Source: Christensenella sp. UBA3792
GTDB taxonomy: Bacteria > Bacillota > Clostridia > Christensenellales > CAG-138
Length of the DNA stretch: 44,466 nt
Direction: 5' to 3'
NCBI GenBank assembly: GCA_002369195.1
Contig: DFEW01000066.1
Location: forward strand, 1 to 44,466
Shown here: piece after piece, positions 21,810 through 30,433 of the stretch
Numbering within the stretch: position 1 is the stretch's first letter
How the letters are laid out: the number at the start of each line of letters is the position of its first letter
Translations under genes and position numbers: made by a program
The notes under the pieces: generated by a model
Told to the model about the DNA's origin: nothing
What the model saw: only the letters and a program-made list of their open reading frames with translations
Database searches by the model: none

Positions 21810-24358
21810 AACGCGGTGAAAAAGGAAAACTGAATACGCGCATCTTTTTGCTCATCGGGGTCTTTGTTGTGATGCTCGGTGTGCTGTTGATTTTTTTGGA
21901 CAAGCTTGCGATCCGCGAGACCGAAGCATATTCCGCGGCGGTGCAGCAGACGACCGAGGTGACCACGTACCAGTCCGGCAACCGCGGCACGATCACCGAC
22001 CGCAACGGCAAGGTGCTTGCGTACGATCAGACAACCTACAACGTGCTCTTTTACCGCGATCCGAGCAACCGCACGCCGATCGACAGCGCGCGCTATACGC
22101 ATTCGCTGATCGAGGCGATCCGCATCATCGAGGAAGGCGGCGGCACGGTCATCGATACGTTCTATATCGCAATGGACCCGGACGGTACGTTCCGCTATGA
22201 CTGGCGCACGAACAGCGAGTCGGTCGCCGAAGCCAGAAAGCGCAATTTCGTAACCGCCTGCAACTTTTCAAATCCCGATCTGAGCGCAGAGGAGGCATAC
22301 CTCATTCTGCGCGAATCATGGTGCATTCCCGATAACATGCCGTTTGACGAGGCGAAGAAAATCATGTCGATCCGTCAGGAAGCCGTCATGAACAGCTACC
22401 GCGCCTTCGAAGGCGTTCGCATCGCCTACGATGTATCGCTTGCGGTCGTGACCGAGCTTGACATGGCGAGCGAGCGGCTGACCGGCATTCTGACCGAAAA
22501 GAGCAGCTACCGCATCTATCCGTACGGCAACAGCGCGTCGCACATCATCGGCTACCTTTCCAAGCAGGTTACGCGCGATATGACTTCCATCGGCTATTCC
22601 TATGACGATTTCAGGCCGTTCGATCCCGCACAGAAGGAAACGGACAACATGCTTGCGCTCGGGTATTCGTACAGCGATCTCATCGGCATCGCCGGCGTCG
22701 AAAAGACGATGGAAGCGTACCTGACTCCGCATCTGTACGGACGGCTCGGCACGACGACCATCTTGAAAAACCGCCGCGGCGCGATCGTCGAGGTGCTCGA
22801 TTCGACACAGCCGACGGACGGTATGAACGTGCAGCTTTCGATCGACATCGATCTGCAGCAGGTCTGCGAGCAGGCGCTTTTGGAGAACATCGAAGCGACG
22901 CGGCAGAAGCAGGAGGCGCGCATTGCGGAGGATCGCGCGCGCTATGAGCGGCTGACGAACGGACATACCGATTCGATCAAGCGCGCAGAGACCGGCGCGG
23001 TCATTGTAATGAACGTCAAGACCGGCGAACTGCTGGCGATGGCGTCCTATCCGGACTACGATCCGAACATGTTCACCGACGGCATCGACGAAACGGAGAA
23101 CGCGCTGCTGTTCGGTCCGGACAGCAATCAGCCGACGCTGAACCGCGCGATCGGCATTCGCACCGCATCCGGCTCGGTGTTCAAGATGGCGACGGGCTTT
23201 GCGGGGCTGATGGAGGGCAAGCTCTCCACGACGGAGACGATTTCCGACCATTCGCCGTACTACTACTTTGTCGACGATCCAACCACAAAGGTCGAGCAGA
23301 ACGCGCCGAGTTGTTGGACGACGCGTCCGCAGAGCCATGCGAACCTGACGCTTTCGCGCGCGCTGACCGTTTCGTGCAACTATTTCTTCTATACCGTTTC
23401 CGACCGCGTCGGTATCGAACGGCTCAACTACTGGGCGGGACGGCTCGGCATGAAGGATACGACCGGTGTGGAGCTGCCCGGCGAGCTGAGTGTGCAGATC
23501 GGCGGACAAAAGGCGCGCTATGACTGCGAAAAGACGCTTGCGGAGCAGACGTCGGCGCTGCCGCGGCTGATCTATAACCGCATCTATAACCTGTTGAAAT
23601 CGATCGTCGATCAGCACGGCTACGACGTTTCGAACGAAAAGCTGCGTTCCTGCGCGGATCGACTGTTGCGGCTGATGGACGGCGAGCAGCGCGAGCGCGG
23701 CGGCGAAATTCGTGAAATCCTCAAGGAGGAGCTGAATATTCCGGTCGGCGTTTCCTACGCGCATACGAGCTGGATCGTTTCGATTTCGACGTGGCTTGAA
23801 GAACTGCGCTGGAAGCCGACGTACACGATTCAGACCGGCATCGGACAGGGCGTTATGCTCGTCACGCCGATCTCGATCGCGCGATATATCTCGACCGTCG
23901 CAAACCGCGGCACGTCGTACAAAACGACACTGCTGAGGCGCGTCGAGCGCGCGGACGGTACGCTGTACCTCGAGAATCATCCGGAACAGTTCGACTCGAT
24001 CAATGCGCCGGACGGATTCTGGGATGCGATTTTAGAGGGCATGAAGGGCGTCGTTTCGCCGGAGGACGGCGGCACGGCTTCTTCGGTGTTCTCCAAATCG
24101 TTCGAGCAGAACGGATACCTTGAACGCATCAGCGGCAAGACGGGCACGGCGCAAACAGCGGCGACGAACAACATCGACATCGAAAACACCTGCTGGTTTG
24201 CGGCGATCACCCCGCGCGAGGACCCGGAGATCGCGATCGTCGTGTTCATTCCGAACGGTCTGTCCGGCAGTTCCGGCGCGGTTGCGATCGAACGGATCGT
24301 CACATATTGGTATGAACGGCAGGCACAATCCGGGCAAATCGGTCAGGATGCGCCGTAA
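21806..24358 (+). CDS. mrdA: Penicillin-binding protein 2 (elongasome transpeptidase) with insertion
   Basis: This is a class B penicillin-binding protein of 850 residues. It has one N-terminal membrane helix (about 12-32), the dimerisation domain starting GNRGTITDRNGKVLAYD, and a transpeptidase domain with SxxK (S457-K460, in ASGSVFK), SxN (S523-C-N525) and KTG (778-780, SGKTGTAQ). It makes peptide cross-links in side-wall peptidoglycan and partners with RodA, which is not in the window. It is longer than common PBP2 (600-700): about 110 extra residues, mostly helical and charged, lie between GVELPGE (about 552) and IGQG (about 678). A large N-terminal domain also contributes. Third gene of the mreCD-PBP2 operon. 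Confidence 0.93.
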   Translation: MKRGEKGKLNTRIFLLIGVFVVMLGVLLIFLDKLAIRETEAYSAAVQQTTEVTTYQSGNRGTITDRNGKVLAYDQTTYNVLFYRDPSNRTPIDSARYTHSLIEAIRIIEEGGGTVIDTFYIAMDPDGTFRYDWRTNSESVAEARKRNFVTACNFSNPDLSAEEAYLILRESWCIPDNMPFDEAKKIMSIRQEAVMNSYRAFEGVRIAYDVSLAVVTELDMASERLTGILTEKSSYRIYPYGNSASHIIGYLSKQVTRDMTSIGYSYDDFRPFDPAQKETDNMLALGYSYSDLIGIAGVEKTMEAYLTPHLYGRLGTTTILKNRRGAIVEVLDSTQPTDGMNVQLSIDIDLQQVCEQALLENIEATRQKQEARIAEDRARYERLTNGHTDSIKRAETGAVIVMNVKTGELLAMASYPDYDPNMFTDGIDETENALLFGPDSNQPTLNRAIGIRTASGSVFKMATGFAGLMEGKLSTTETISDHSPYYYFVDDPTTKVEQNAPSCWTTRPQSHANLTLSRALTVSCNYFFYTVSDRVGIERLNYWAGRLGMKDTTGVELPGELSVQIGGQKARYDCEKTLAEQTSALPRLIYNRIYNLLKSIVDQHGYDVSNEKLRSCADRLLRLMDGEQRERGGEIREILKEELNIPVGVSYAHTSWIVSISTWLEELRWKPTYTIQTGIGQGVMLVTPISIARYISTVANRGTSYKTTLLRRVERADGTLYLENHPEQFDSINAPDGFWDAILEGMKGVVSPEDGGTASSVFSKSFEQNGYLERISGKTGTAQTAATNNIDIENTCWFAAITPREDPEIAIVVFIPNGLSGSSGAVAIERIVTYWYERQAQSGQIGQDAP

Positions 24359-24403
24359 ATGCAAAATAGATATGAAATTTTGATAAACTTCGCGGCGTTG
24401 TGC

Positions 24404-24432
24404 TTGCGTTCCGGGTCGAAAGAAGCTACACT
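24404..24432 (+). promoter_or_regulatory. Promoter placed for a leaderless transcript of the NlpC/P60 gene
   Basis: TTGCGT (24404-24409) and TACACT (24427-24432) are spaced by 17 bp. Only six bases separate the -10 from ATG 24439, so the expected transcription start is the ATG itself. No ribosome site is seen upstream. Confidence 0.55.
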
Positions 24433-24438
24433 TGCAGT

Positions 24439-25797
24439 ATGGAAAAGAATCGACTGACTATTCCGTATATCATACGAAACTGGAAGTCGCTGAAGGTCAA
24501 GCAGAAACGGACGGTCCTGACCGTGCTGCTGATCGGAGCGGCTTTGCTATTGTTTATCATTGCGCTGATTATCGGGATCATTTCCTGTTCCGGAAAGGCT
24601 GAGCCCGCAGAGGCCTCGAACGTCGAACCGCTTCCCGCGCTTTTGCGCGCGCCTGATTCGATCGCCGTAACCGGTGAAGGAACGAACGCGGATCCGGGCG
24701 GTGAAGATACCGACCCCGATCTGTCCGGTCTGGTTCTTCTGGAGGAGCCGGACGATGACGACGAAACCGGCGAACAGCCCGCGCAAAGCGGCGATGCGGC
24801 AGCGTACGCGACGCTGAAGAAGCACGACAAGGGCGAGGACGTGACCTCGCTGCAATCCCGGCTCATGGAACTCGGATACCTCGAAATCGAGGAAACGACG
24901 GATTACTTCGGCAGCAGCACCGAATACGCGGTGGAACTGTTTCAGCGGCAGCACGACCTCAAGCAGGACGGCGTCGCAGGCGCGGAAACGCTGTCGCTTC
25001 TGTACAGCGACAGCGCCCAGCGCTACATGCTGAAGGAGGGTGCGGAGGGCCGCGACGTGAAGATGCTGCAGGAGCAGCTGGTCGACCTCGGTTATCTTTC
25101 GGAGAATGAAGTGGATCGCGTGTACGGCTCGGTCACGGTTGAGGCGGTCAAAGCATTCCAGAAGCGCAACGGCTTGTCTGCGGACGGGCTTGCGGGGGAA
25201 AAGACGCTTGAAAAACTGTACAGCGACGAAGCGAAGATATCCAAGACGCTCGAATCCAAATTGAAGGTGGAGGAAAAGGAGACATCCTCCTCGTCGTCCT
25301 CGTCAAGCAGTTCCAAGACGACGCCGAAGCCCTCGTCAAAGACGACACAAAAGCCCGGCAGCAAGACGACGCCCAAACCGACGGCAAAGCCGACGCCGAC
25401 GCCGAAGAAGGAGACGCGCATCGAGAAGTTCATCAAGGCGGCGAACTCCAAGATCGGTTGCGAATACGTGCTCGGCGACCGCGGACCCAAGACATTCGAC
25501 TGTTCAGGATTCGTCTACTACTGCCTGCGTCAGGCGGGCGTCAATGTCAACCGCCTCAACGCGTCCGGATATTCGAAGAAATCCTCCTGGAAGAACATCT
25601 CGAGCTTCAGCGACGTGCAGAAGGGCGACATCCTGTTCTTCCGGAGCGACAGCTCGTCGAGCGTCAGCCATTGCGGCATCTACATCGGCGGCAACACCAT
25701 GATCGACGCATCGAGCTCCAACGGCAAGGTCGTCAAGCGCGCGGTATCCTCTTACTGGAAACGCAACTTCGTCAATGCCCGCCGTCCGTGGGGTTAA
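24439..25797 (+). CDS. Cell-wall hydrolase: two peptidoglycan-binding domains plus NlpC/P60 endopeptidase
   Basis: The 452-residue protein has an N-terminal membrane anchor (about 28-50, ending ISCSG), an acidic linker, two tandem PG_binding_1 repeats (about 125-200 and 200-275; each has the LQxxLxxLGYL pattern and GxxTxxAVxxFQ), a Ser/Lys/Thr/Pro linker (about 285-335) and a C-terminal NlpC/P60 domain. Catalytic Cys is C355 in FDCSGFVYYC and His is H411 in SHCGIYIGG. NlpC/P60 enzymes cut gamma-D-glutamyl-diaminopimelate bonds in stem peptides. The anchor sequence KRTVLTVLLIGAALLLFI keeps it at the outer surface. The start is chosen at 24439 from the MEKNR reading frame despite the lack of a ribosome site (see the promoter entry). 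It follows PBP2, fitting a role in wall growth. Confidence 0.9.
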   Translation: MEKNRLTIPYIIRNWKSLKVKQKRTVLTVLLIGAALLLFIIALIIGIISCSGKAEPAEASNVEPLPALLRAPDSIAVTGEGTNADPGGEDTDPDLSGLVLLEEPDDDDETGEQPAQSGDAAAYATLKKHDKGEDVTSLQSRLMELGYLEIEETTDYFGSSTEYAVELFQRQHDLKQDGVAGAETLSLLYSDSAQRYMLKEGAEGRDVKMLQEQLVDLGYLSENEVDRVYGSVTVEAVKAFQKRNGLSADGLAGEKTLEKLYSDEAKISKTLESKLKVEEKETSSSSSSSSSSKTTPKPSSKTTQKPGSKTTPKPTAKPTPTPKKETRIEKFIKAANSKIGCEYVLGDRGPKTFDCSGFVYYCLRQAGVNVNRLNASGYSKKSSWKNISSFSDVQKGDILFFRSDSSSSVSHCGIYIGGNTMIDASSSNGKVVKRAVSSYWKRNFVNARRPWG

Positions 25798-25805
25798 GGA
25801 CTCCG

Positions 25806-25833
25806 GCCCGTGAAGCAAATCACGGGCTTTTTT
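25806..25833 (+). terminator. Terminator after the NlpC/P60 gene
   Basis: An 8-bp stem GCCCGTGA (25806-25813) pairs with TCACGGGC (25820-25827), followed by a T run. Confidence 0.9.
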
Positions 25834-25938
25834 CTGTCTTGAGGTCCGACCATGTTCGGAAGAATCAAAGCAATTTGTCGCATTTTGAATCGATCGATCC
25901 GGACAAAACCGTACAGTTTACGCATTTTTTACAGAAAA

Positions 25939-25964
25939 CCGGCGAAAAAGTCGCCGGATTTTTT
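25939..25964 (+). terminator. Second terminator hairpin before the glycogen phosphorylase promoter
   Basis: Stem CCGGCGA (25939-25945) pairs with TCGCCGG (25951-25957), followed by ATTTTTTG. It insulates glgP from upstream transcription; the T tail overlaps the glgP -35 region (25963-25968). Confidence 0.82.
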
Positions 25965-25991
25965 GCATATTTTAAATTAGTATGGTATAAT
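25963..25991 (+). promoter_or_regulatory. Promoter of glycogen phosphorylase gene
   Basis: TTGCAT (25963-25968), 17-bp spacer, and an extended -10 TGG-TATAAT (25986-25991), followed by GAGG and ATG 26021. Confidence 0.78.
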
Positions 25992-26020
25992 ACCGATGAT
26001 TCTTGAATTGAGGAATGGTT

Positions 26021-28390
26021 ATGGAAACAAATCAAATCATGCAACAAATCGAACTGGTACTGAAGCGGGATGCGCAGGTTTCCCTGAAGGAAGCGACGGT
26101 CCAGCAGCTTCACTCGGCGCTTGCATCGGTTGTGATGGGCGCGATCGCGGAACCGTGGTACGAAAGCCGCCATGCGCATGAACGCACGAGAAGCACGTAT
26201 TATTTTTCCGCCGAGTATCTGGTCGGCAGAATGGTGTATAACAACCTCTTTTCGCTCGGCATCCTTGACGAGGTCAAGAAGGAATTTGAGAACCGCGGAC
26301 TGGACTTTGCGGCGTTCGAGGACATCGAGGACGCGGCACTCGGCAACGGCGGTCTCGGCCGCCTTGCGGCATGCTTCCTGGATTCCGCGGCGACGATGAA
26401 CCTGCCGCTCGACGGCTACGGCATCCGCTACAAGTACGGTCTGTTCAAACAGACGTTCACGAACGGCTTCCAGACCGAGAGCGCGGACGATTGGCAGCGC
26501 TTCGGCGACCCGTGGAGCCGCCGCCGAGACACGCACGAGGTGCTCGTTAAATTCTCCGACCAGACCGTGCGCGCCGTCCCGTACGATATGCCGATCATCG
26601 GCTACCATTCGGACAACATCGGCACGCTGCGCCTGTGGCAGAGCGAAGCGGTGCAGGACTTCGATTTCCAGAAGTTCAACAACCAGGAGTACGCGGTTGC
26701 GGTGCTCGAAAAGAACGCGGTCGAAGATATCACGCGCGTGCTGTATCCGAATGATACGACGACGGCGGGCAAGCGCCTGCGCCTCAAGCAGCAGTACTTC
26801 CTTTCGTCCGCATCTCTGCAGGATCTGCTGTTCCGATTCAAGCGCGAGAACCGTCCGATTACCGAGTTTGCGGACTATGTGTCGATTCAGCTCAACGACA
26901 CGCATCCGACGGTTTCGATTCCGGAGCTCATGCGTCTGCTGATGAACGAAGGGCTGAGCTTCGACGAGGCGTTCGAAATCACGCAGCGCACCTTCTCGTA
27001 CACGAACCACACGGTCATGCAGGAAGCGCTCGAAAAGTGGGACGTCAATCTGTTCCGCGATCTGCTGCCGGAAATTTTCGACATCATCTATCGCATCAAT
27101 GCAAAGCTCTGCGGCGAGATCATGCAGAAAGGGCTTGAATGCGAGCCGTACGCGATCGTATCGAACAACATCATCCGCATGGCGAATCTTGCGGTATACG
27201 CGTCGAGCTACGTCAACGGCGTTGCGGAGATCCATACGCAGATCCTGAAGGACGATGTGCTGCACTGCTGGTATCAGATCTATCCGGAACGCTTCCAGAA
27301 CAAGACGAACGGCATCACGCAGCGCCGCTGGCTCGGACTTTGCAATCCGGAGCTTTCGCGCTACATCACCGAACGCGTCGGTGGCGACTGGATCACCGAT
27401 CTCGAACAGCTGAAGGGACTGAAGGAGCACATGACCGACGCGGACGTCGATGCGTTCATCGAGGTCAAGCGCGAAAAGAAGCGTCAGCTGCGCAAGCTGA
27501 TCCGCGAGCGTGAGGGCGTCGATCTGCCCGAAACGTTCTGCTTCGACGTGCAGGTCAAGCGTATGCACGAGTACAAGCGTCAGATCCTGAACGCGTTTGC
27601 GATCCTCGATCTGTACTTCGGCATTAAGGACGGACGAATCAAGAACTTTACGCCGACAGCGTTCATCTTCGGCGCAAAGGCGGCGCCCGGATATCTGCGC
27701 GCAAAGGCGATCATCAAGTTCATCAACGAGATCGCGAAGAAGATCAACAATGATCCCGACATGCAGGATAAGATGCGCGTCGTGTTCGTGCACAACTACA
27801 ACTGTTCCTATGCGGAGCATATCATCCCCGCAGCGGATATTTCCGAGCAGATTTCTCCGGCGGGCACCGAGGCAAGCGGCACCGGCAACATGAAGCTCAT
27901 GCTGAACGGTGCGGTCACGCTCGGCACCTTCGACGGCGCGAACATCGAGATCGTGCAGGAGGCGGGCGAGGAGAACAACTACGTGTTCGGCTATTCGGTC
28001 GACGACCTCAATGCGCTGCGTCCGCACTACAATCCGAAGGCGATCTACGACTACGAGCCGCGCGTGCGCCGCGTGGTCGATACGCTGATCGACGGAACGT
28101 TCTCGGACGACAACACCGGTGTATTCACCGATCTGCACCGTTCGCTGCTGTTCGGCAACGGCTGGCAGAAGCCGGATTACTATTTCGTCCTGCAGGAACT
28201 GCTGCCGTACATCGACCGCAAGCTGGATGCGCTGACCGATTATCAGGATATTCGCACGTTCACGAGAAAGTGCATCGTCAACACAGCGAGCGCCGGAAAG
28301 TTCTCGTCGGACCGTACGATCCGTCAATATGCGGACGAGATCTGGCACATCAAAGAGGTGCCGCATCACGACGGCATCAAACTCTGGTAA
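26021..28390 (+). CDS. glgP: Glycogen/starch/alpha-glucan phosphorylase
   Basis: The 789-residue protein is a full-length family GT35 phosphorylase. It releases glucose-1-phosphate from the ends of alpha-1,4-glucans in the cytoplasm. Signatures are the N-terminal YYFSAEYLVGRM, GNGGLGRLAACFLDS, the nucleotide-sugar segment LNDTHPTVSIPELMRL, and the PLP site TEASGTGNMKLMLNGA with the Schiff-base lysine at K625. I use ATG 26021, seven bases after GAGG; an ATG six bases earlier sits on top of the ribosome site. The gene is a single-gene unit between a double terminator and its own terminator. No other glycogen genes lie nearby. Confidence 0.95.
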   Translation: METNQIMQQIELVLKRDAQVSLKEATVQQLHSALASVVMGAIAEPWYESRHAHERTRSTYYFSAEYLVGRMVYNNLFSLGILDEVKKEFENRGLDFAAFEDIEDAALGNGGLGRLAACFLDSAATMNLPLDGYGIRYKYGLFKQTFTNGFQTESADDWQRFGDPWSRRRDTHEVLVKFSDQTVRAVPYDMPIIGYHSDNIGTLRLWQSEAVQDFDFQKFNNQEYAVAVLEKNAVEDITRVLYPNDTTTAGKRLRLKQQYFLSSASLQDLLFRFKRENRPITEFADYVSIQLNDTHPTVSIPELMRLLMNEGLSFDEAFEITQRTFSYTNHTVMQEALEKWDVNLFRDLLPEIFDIIYRINAKLCGEIMQKGLECEPYAIVSNNIIRMANLAVYASSYVNGVAEIHTQILKDDVLHCWYQIYPERFQNKTNGITQRRWLGLCNPELSRYITERVGGDWITDLEQLKGLKEHMTDADVDAFIEVKREKKRQLRKLIREREGVDLPETFCFDVQVKRMHEYKRQILNAFAILDLYFGIKDGRIKNFTPTAFIFGAKAAPGYLRAKAIIKFINEIAKKINNDPDMQDKMRVVFVHNYNCSYAEHIIPAADISEQISPAGTEASGTGNMKLMLNGAVTLGTFDGANIEIVQEAGEENNYVFGYSVDDLNALRPHYNPKAIYDYEPRVRRVVDTLIDGTFSDDNTGVFTDLHRSLLFGNGWQKPDYYFVLQELLPYIDRKLDALTDYQDIRTFTRKCIVNTASAGKFSSDRTIRQYADEIWHIKEVPHHDGIKLW

Positions 28391-28400
28391 CGGACCATTC

Positions 28401-28435
28401 ACGGGCTGTTGCGCTATGCAGCAGCCCGTTTTCGT
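28401..28435 (+). terminator. Terminator of glgP
   Basis: An 8-bp core stem ACGGGCTG (28401-28408) pairs with CAGCCCGT (28422-28429) and extends inward with one mismatch; a short T run follows. Confidence 0.82.
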
Positions 28436-28550
28436 ATTATTGCGGAAAAAATTACCGGAAACGGTAAAAACGTTGCACTTTGTACACAATTCGGACGCAT
28501 CTTTGCGTTATGATAGAGGCATAGGGAATTGACTGAATGGGGAGACACAC

Positions 28551-29483
28551 ATGAACGATCCGAAATCCATACTGTATGAATTGAAGAAAGCGGTCGTCGG
28601 CAAGGACAATGTTCTGATCATGGCGCTGCTTGCGATCCTCGCACGCGGTCATATTCTGCTCGAGGATATTCCCGGCGTCGGCAAGACGACGATGGCGCTT
28701 GCGTTCTCAAAGGCGCTCGGGCTCGAATACCATCGCATCCAATTTACGCCGGATGTGCTGCCAAGCGATATTGTCGGTTTTTCGCTTTACGATAAGGAAA
28801 ACGGACAGATGATCTATAAGCCCGGCGCGATCCTGTGCAATCTGTTCCTTGCGGACGAGCTGAACCGCGCGACGAGCCGCACCCAGTCCGCGCTCCTTGA
28901 GGCGATGGAGGAGGGCAACGTTACGGTCGACGGCATCACGCATCCGGTTCCAGATCCGTTCGTCGTCATCGCGACGCAAAACCCGGTCGGCGCAAGCGGT
29001 ACGCAGCTGCTGCCCGATTCGCAGCTCGACCGCTTCATGGTGAAACTGTCACTCGGCTATCCGCGCCATGCGGACGAGCTGGAGCTGTTGACACGCAAGC
29101 AGAAGGGCAATCCGCTCGACAACGTGCGCTGCATTGCGGACCGCAACGGACTTGCGGACATTCGCCGCGCCGTCGACAACACCTTTGTCGATAAGAAAAT
29201 TCTGGACTACACGATTCGCCTGTCGAACGCCACGCGCTCGCACGAATCGATTCTGCAGGGCGCAAGCCCGCGCGCGACGCTCGCTGTCGTTTCGATGGCG
29301 AAGGCGGCTGCGTGGGTGCAGGGACGCGACTATGTGATCCCGAACGACGTCAAGCTGATCTATCCTTCGACGGTCACGCACCGCCTGATCCTGACCGCGG
29401 AGGCAAAGGCATCCGGCATCACGGCACAGAAGCTCGTCGAAGAACTCCTCGAACGCACCGCGGCGCCATCGGCAAGACAATGA
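28551..29483 (+). CDS. MoxR-family AAA ATPase
   Basis: The 310-residue ATPase has Walker A GVGKTT (about 42-47), the Walker B/sensor region LFLADELNRATSRTQSALLEAMEE and the MoxR consensus ATQNPVGASGTQLLPDSQLDRFM. The C-terminal lid domain ends with TVTHRLILTAEAKASG. MoxR proteins act as chaperone-like ATPases that activate or assemble partner proteins, usually together with DUF58 or von Willebrand A domain proteins. The start follows GGGGAG. The stop overlaps the next gene by four bases, the beginning of the common MoxR-DUF58-transglutaminase operon. Confidence 0.92.
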   Translation: MNDPKSILYELKKAVVGKDNVLIMALLAILARGHILLEDIPGVGKTTMALAFSKALGLEYHRIQFTPDVLPSDIVGFSLYDKENGQMIYKPGAILCNLFLADELNRATSRTQSALLEAMEEGNVTVDGITHPVPDPFVVIATQNPVGASGTQLLPDSQLDRFMVKLSLGYPRHADELELLTRKQKGNPLDNVRCIADRNGLADIRRAVDNTFVDKKILDYTIRLSNATRSHESILQGASPRATLAVVSMAKAAAWVQGRDYVIPNDVKLIYPSTVTHRLILTAEAKASGITAQKLVEELLERTAAPSARQ

Positions 29484-30433
29484 CAGCAAGGCGCATCCTA
29501 TATGCACTGCTCCTTGCGGGCAGCGCCATGATGCATTTTGCGTACGGGCAGTATGTAACCCATTACATACTGCTCTTTGTGCTGTTTCTGCCCGTGTTTT
29601 CGGTGCTGATCAGTCTGCCTGCGATTCTTACATCCAAGATCACGATCAACGGCGGTGAGGACGTTTGCCGCACGCGTGCAGCGCGCATCCGGCTGGAGGT
29701 CGAATGCGGATTCTTTCTGCCGCCGGAGCTTTACAAGATCGATATCGAACAGCAGAACCTGTTTTTGGATGCGCGTCCGAGCAGGCAGAAACTGCGCCTG
29801 TACGGCGTGACCAAACATACGCTCCGCTTTGCGCCGGACACATCGCGTCTCGGCACGATGCGCTACCGGATCCGTTCGGCGCGCGCCTGCGATTATCTCG
29901 GATTGATCTCAATCCCGATCCGCCGTTCGGGCTTGGTCGCGCTGACCGTTCTGCCGGACATGGAGCGGCCGATTCCGGAACCGGAACTGGTCGAGCCGTC
30001 CGATCGCATCTTAAAGCCGAAACCGCAGGGATTCTCTGAGGAACATGAACTGCGTCCGTATCGCGAAGGAGACGCGATCAATCTGATCCACTGGAAGCTG
30101 TCCGAAAAGTACGACGAGCCGATCGTGCGCGAGCCGCAGCTGCTCGTGCGAAAGAACATCGTGCTTTCGGTGAACCTCCCGAAGGACTATACGGAGCAGC
30201 AGAGCGTGATGGAGCAGCTTTCCTATCTGTCCGATCAGCTTTGTAAAAACAACATACCGTATCTGCTGCACTTCGGCATGCAGTCGCAGATGATTCGTTC
30301 GGGCGGCGAGTTCGAGCGCTTCTTAAAGACCGTTCTGTCCGAACCGATGCGAGAGGAACAGGCGCTGCCGGTGCTCGCCGGAAACGACACGCTGGTGTAT
30401 CGGATCGTTCCGAACAGGGAGGTGCGGTCATGA
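29480..30433 (+). CDS. DUF58-domain membrane protein
   Basis: The start ATG 29480 overlaps the MoxR stop (ATGA). The 317-residue product has two N-terminal membrane helices (about 5-50), a beta-rich extracytoplasmic-type segment and the DUF58 core, whose signature HELRPYREGDAINLIHWKLS lies at about residues 190-210. DUF58 proteins accompany MoxR ATPases, and the domain is related to von Willebrand A folds; their molecular role is unknown. It overlaps the next gene by four bases, so all three genes are coupled. Confidence 0.88.
   Translation: MTARRILYALLLAGSAMMHFAYGQYVTHYILLFVLFLPVFSVLISLPAILTSKITINGGEDVCRTRAARIRLEVECGFFLPPELYKIDIEQQNLFLDARPSRQKLRLYGVTKHTLRFAPDTSRLGTMRYRIRSARACDYLGLISIPIRRSGLVALTVLPDMERPIPEPELVEPSDRILKPKPQGFSEEHELRPYREGDAINLIHWKLSEKYDEPIVREPQLLVRKNIVLSVNLPKDYTEQQSVMEQLSYLSDQLCKNNIPYLLHFGMQSQMIRSGGEFERFLKTVLSEPMREEQALPVLAGNDTLVYRIVPNREVRS

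Noticed and set aside
22316..23980. A 554-codon minus-strand open frame
   Set aside because: Antisense shadow of PBP2.
25852..25980. A 42-codon frame between the two terminators before glgP
   Set aside because: No ribosome site, and it runs through the second terminator hairpin.
28452..28467. Short TTACCG-GAAA-CGGTAA hairpin upstream of the MoxR gene
   Set aside because: On the plus strand it has no T run; on the minus strand it is followed by T residues, but no minus-strand gene ends there. Probably fortuitous.
25865..28489. An 874-codon open frame on the minus strand
   Set aside because: Antisense to glgP along its whole length and without recognisable domains, ribosome site or promoter.
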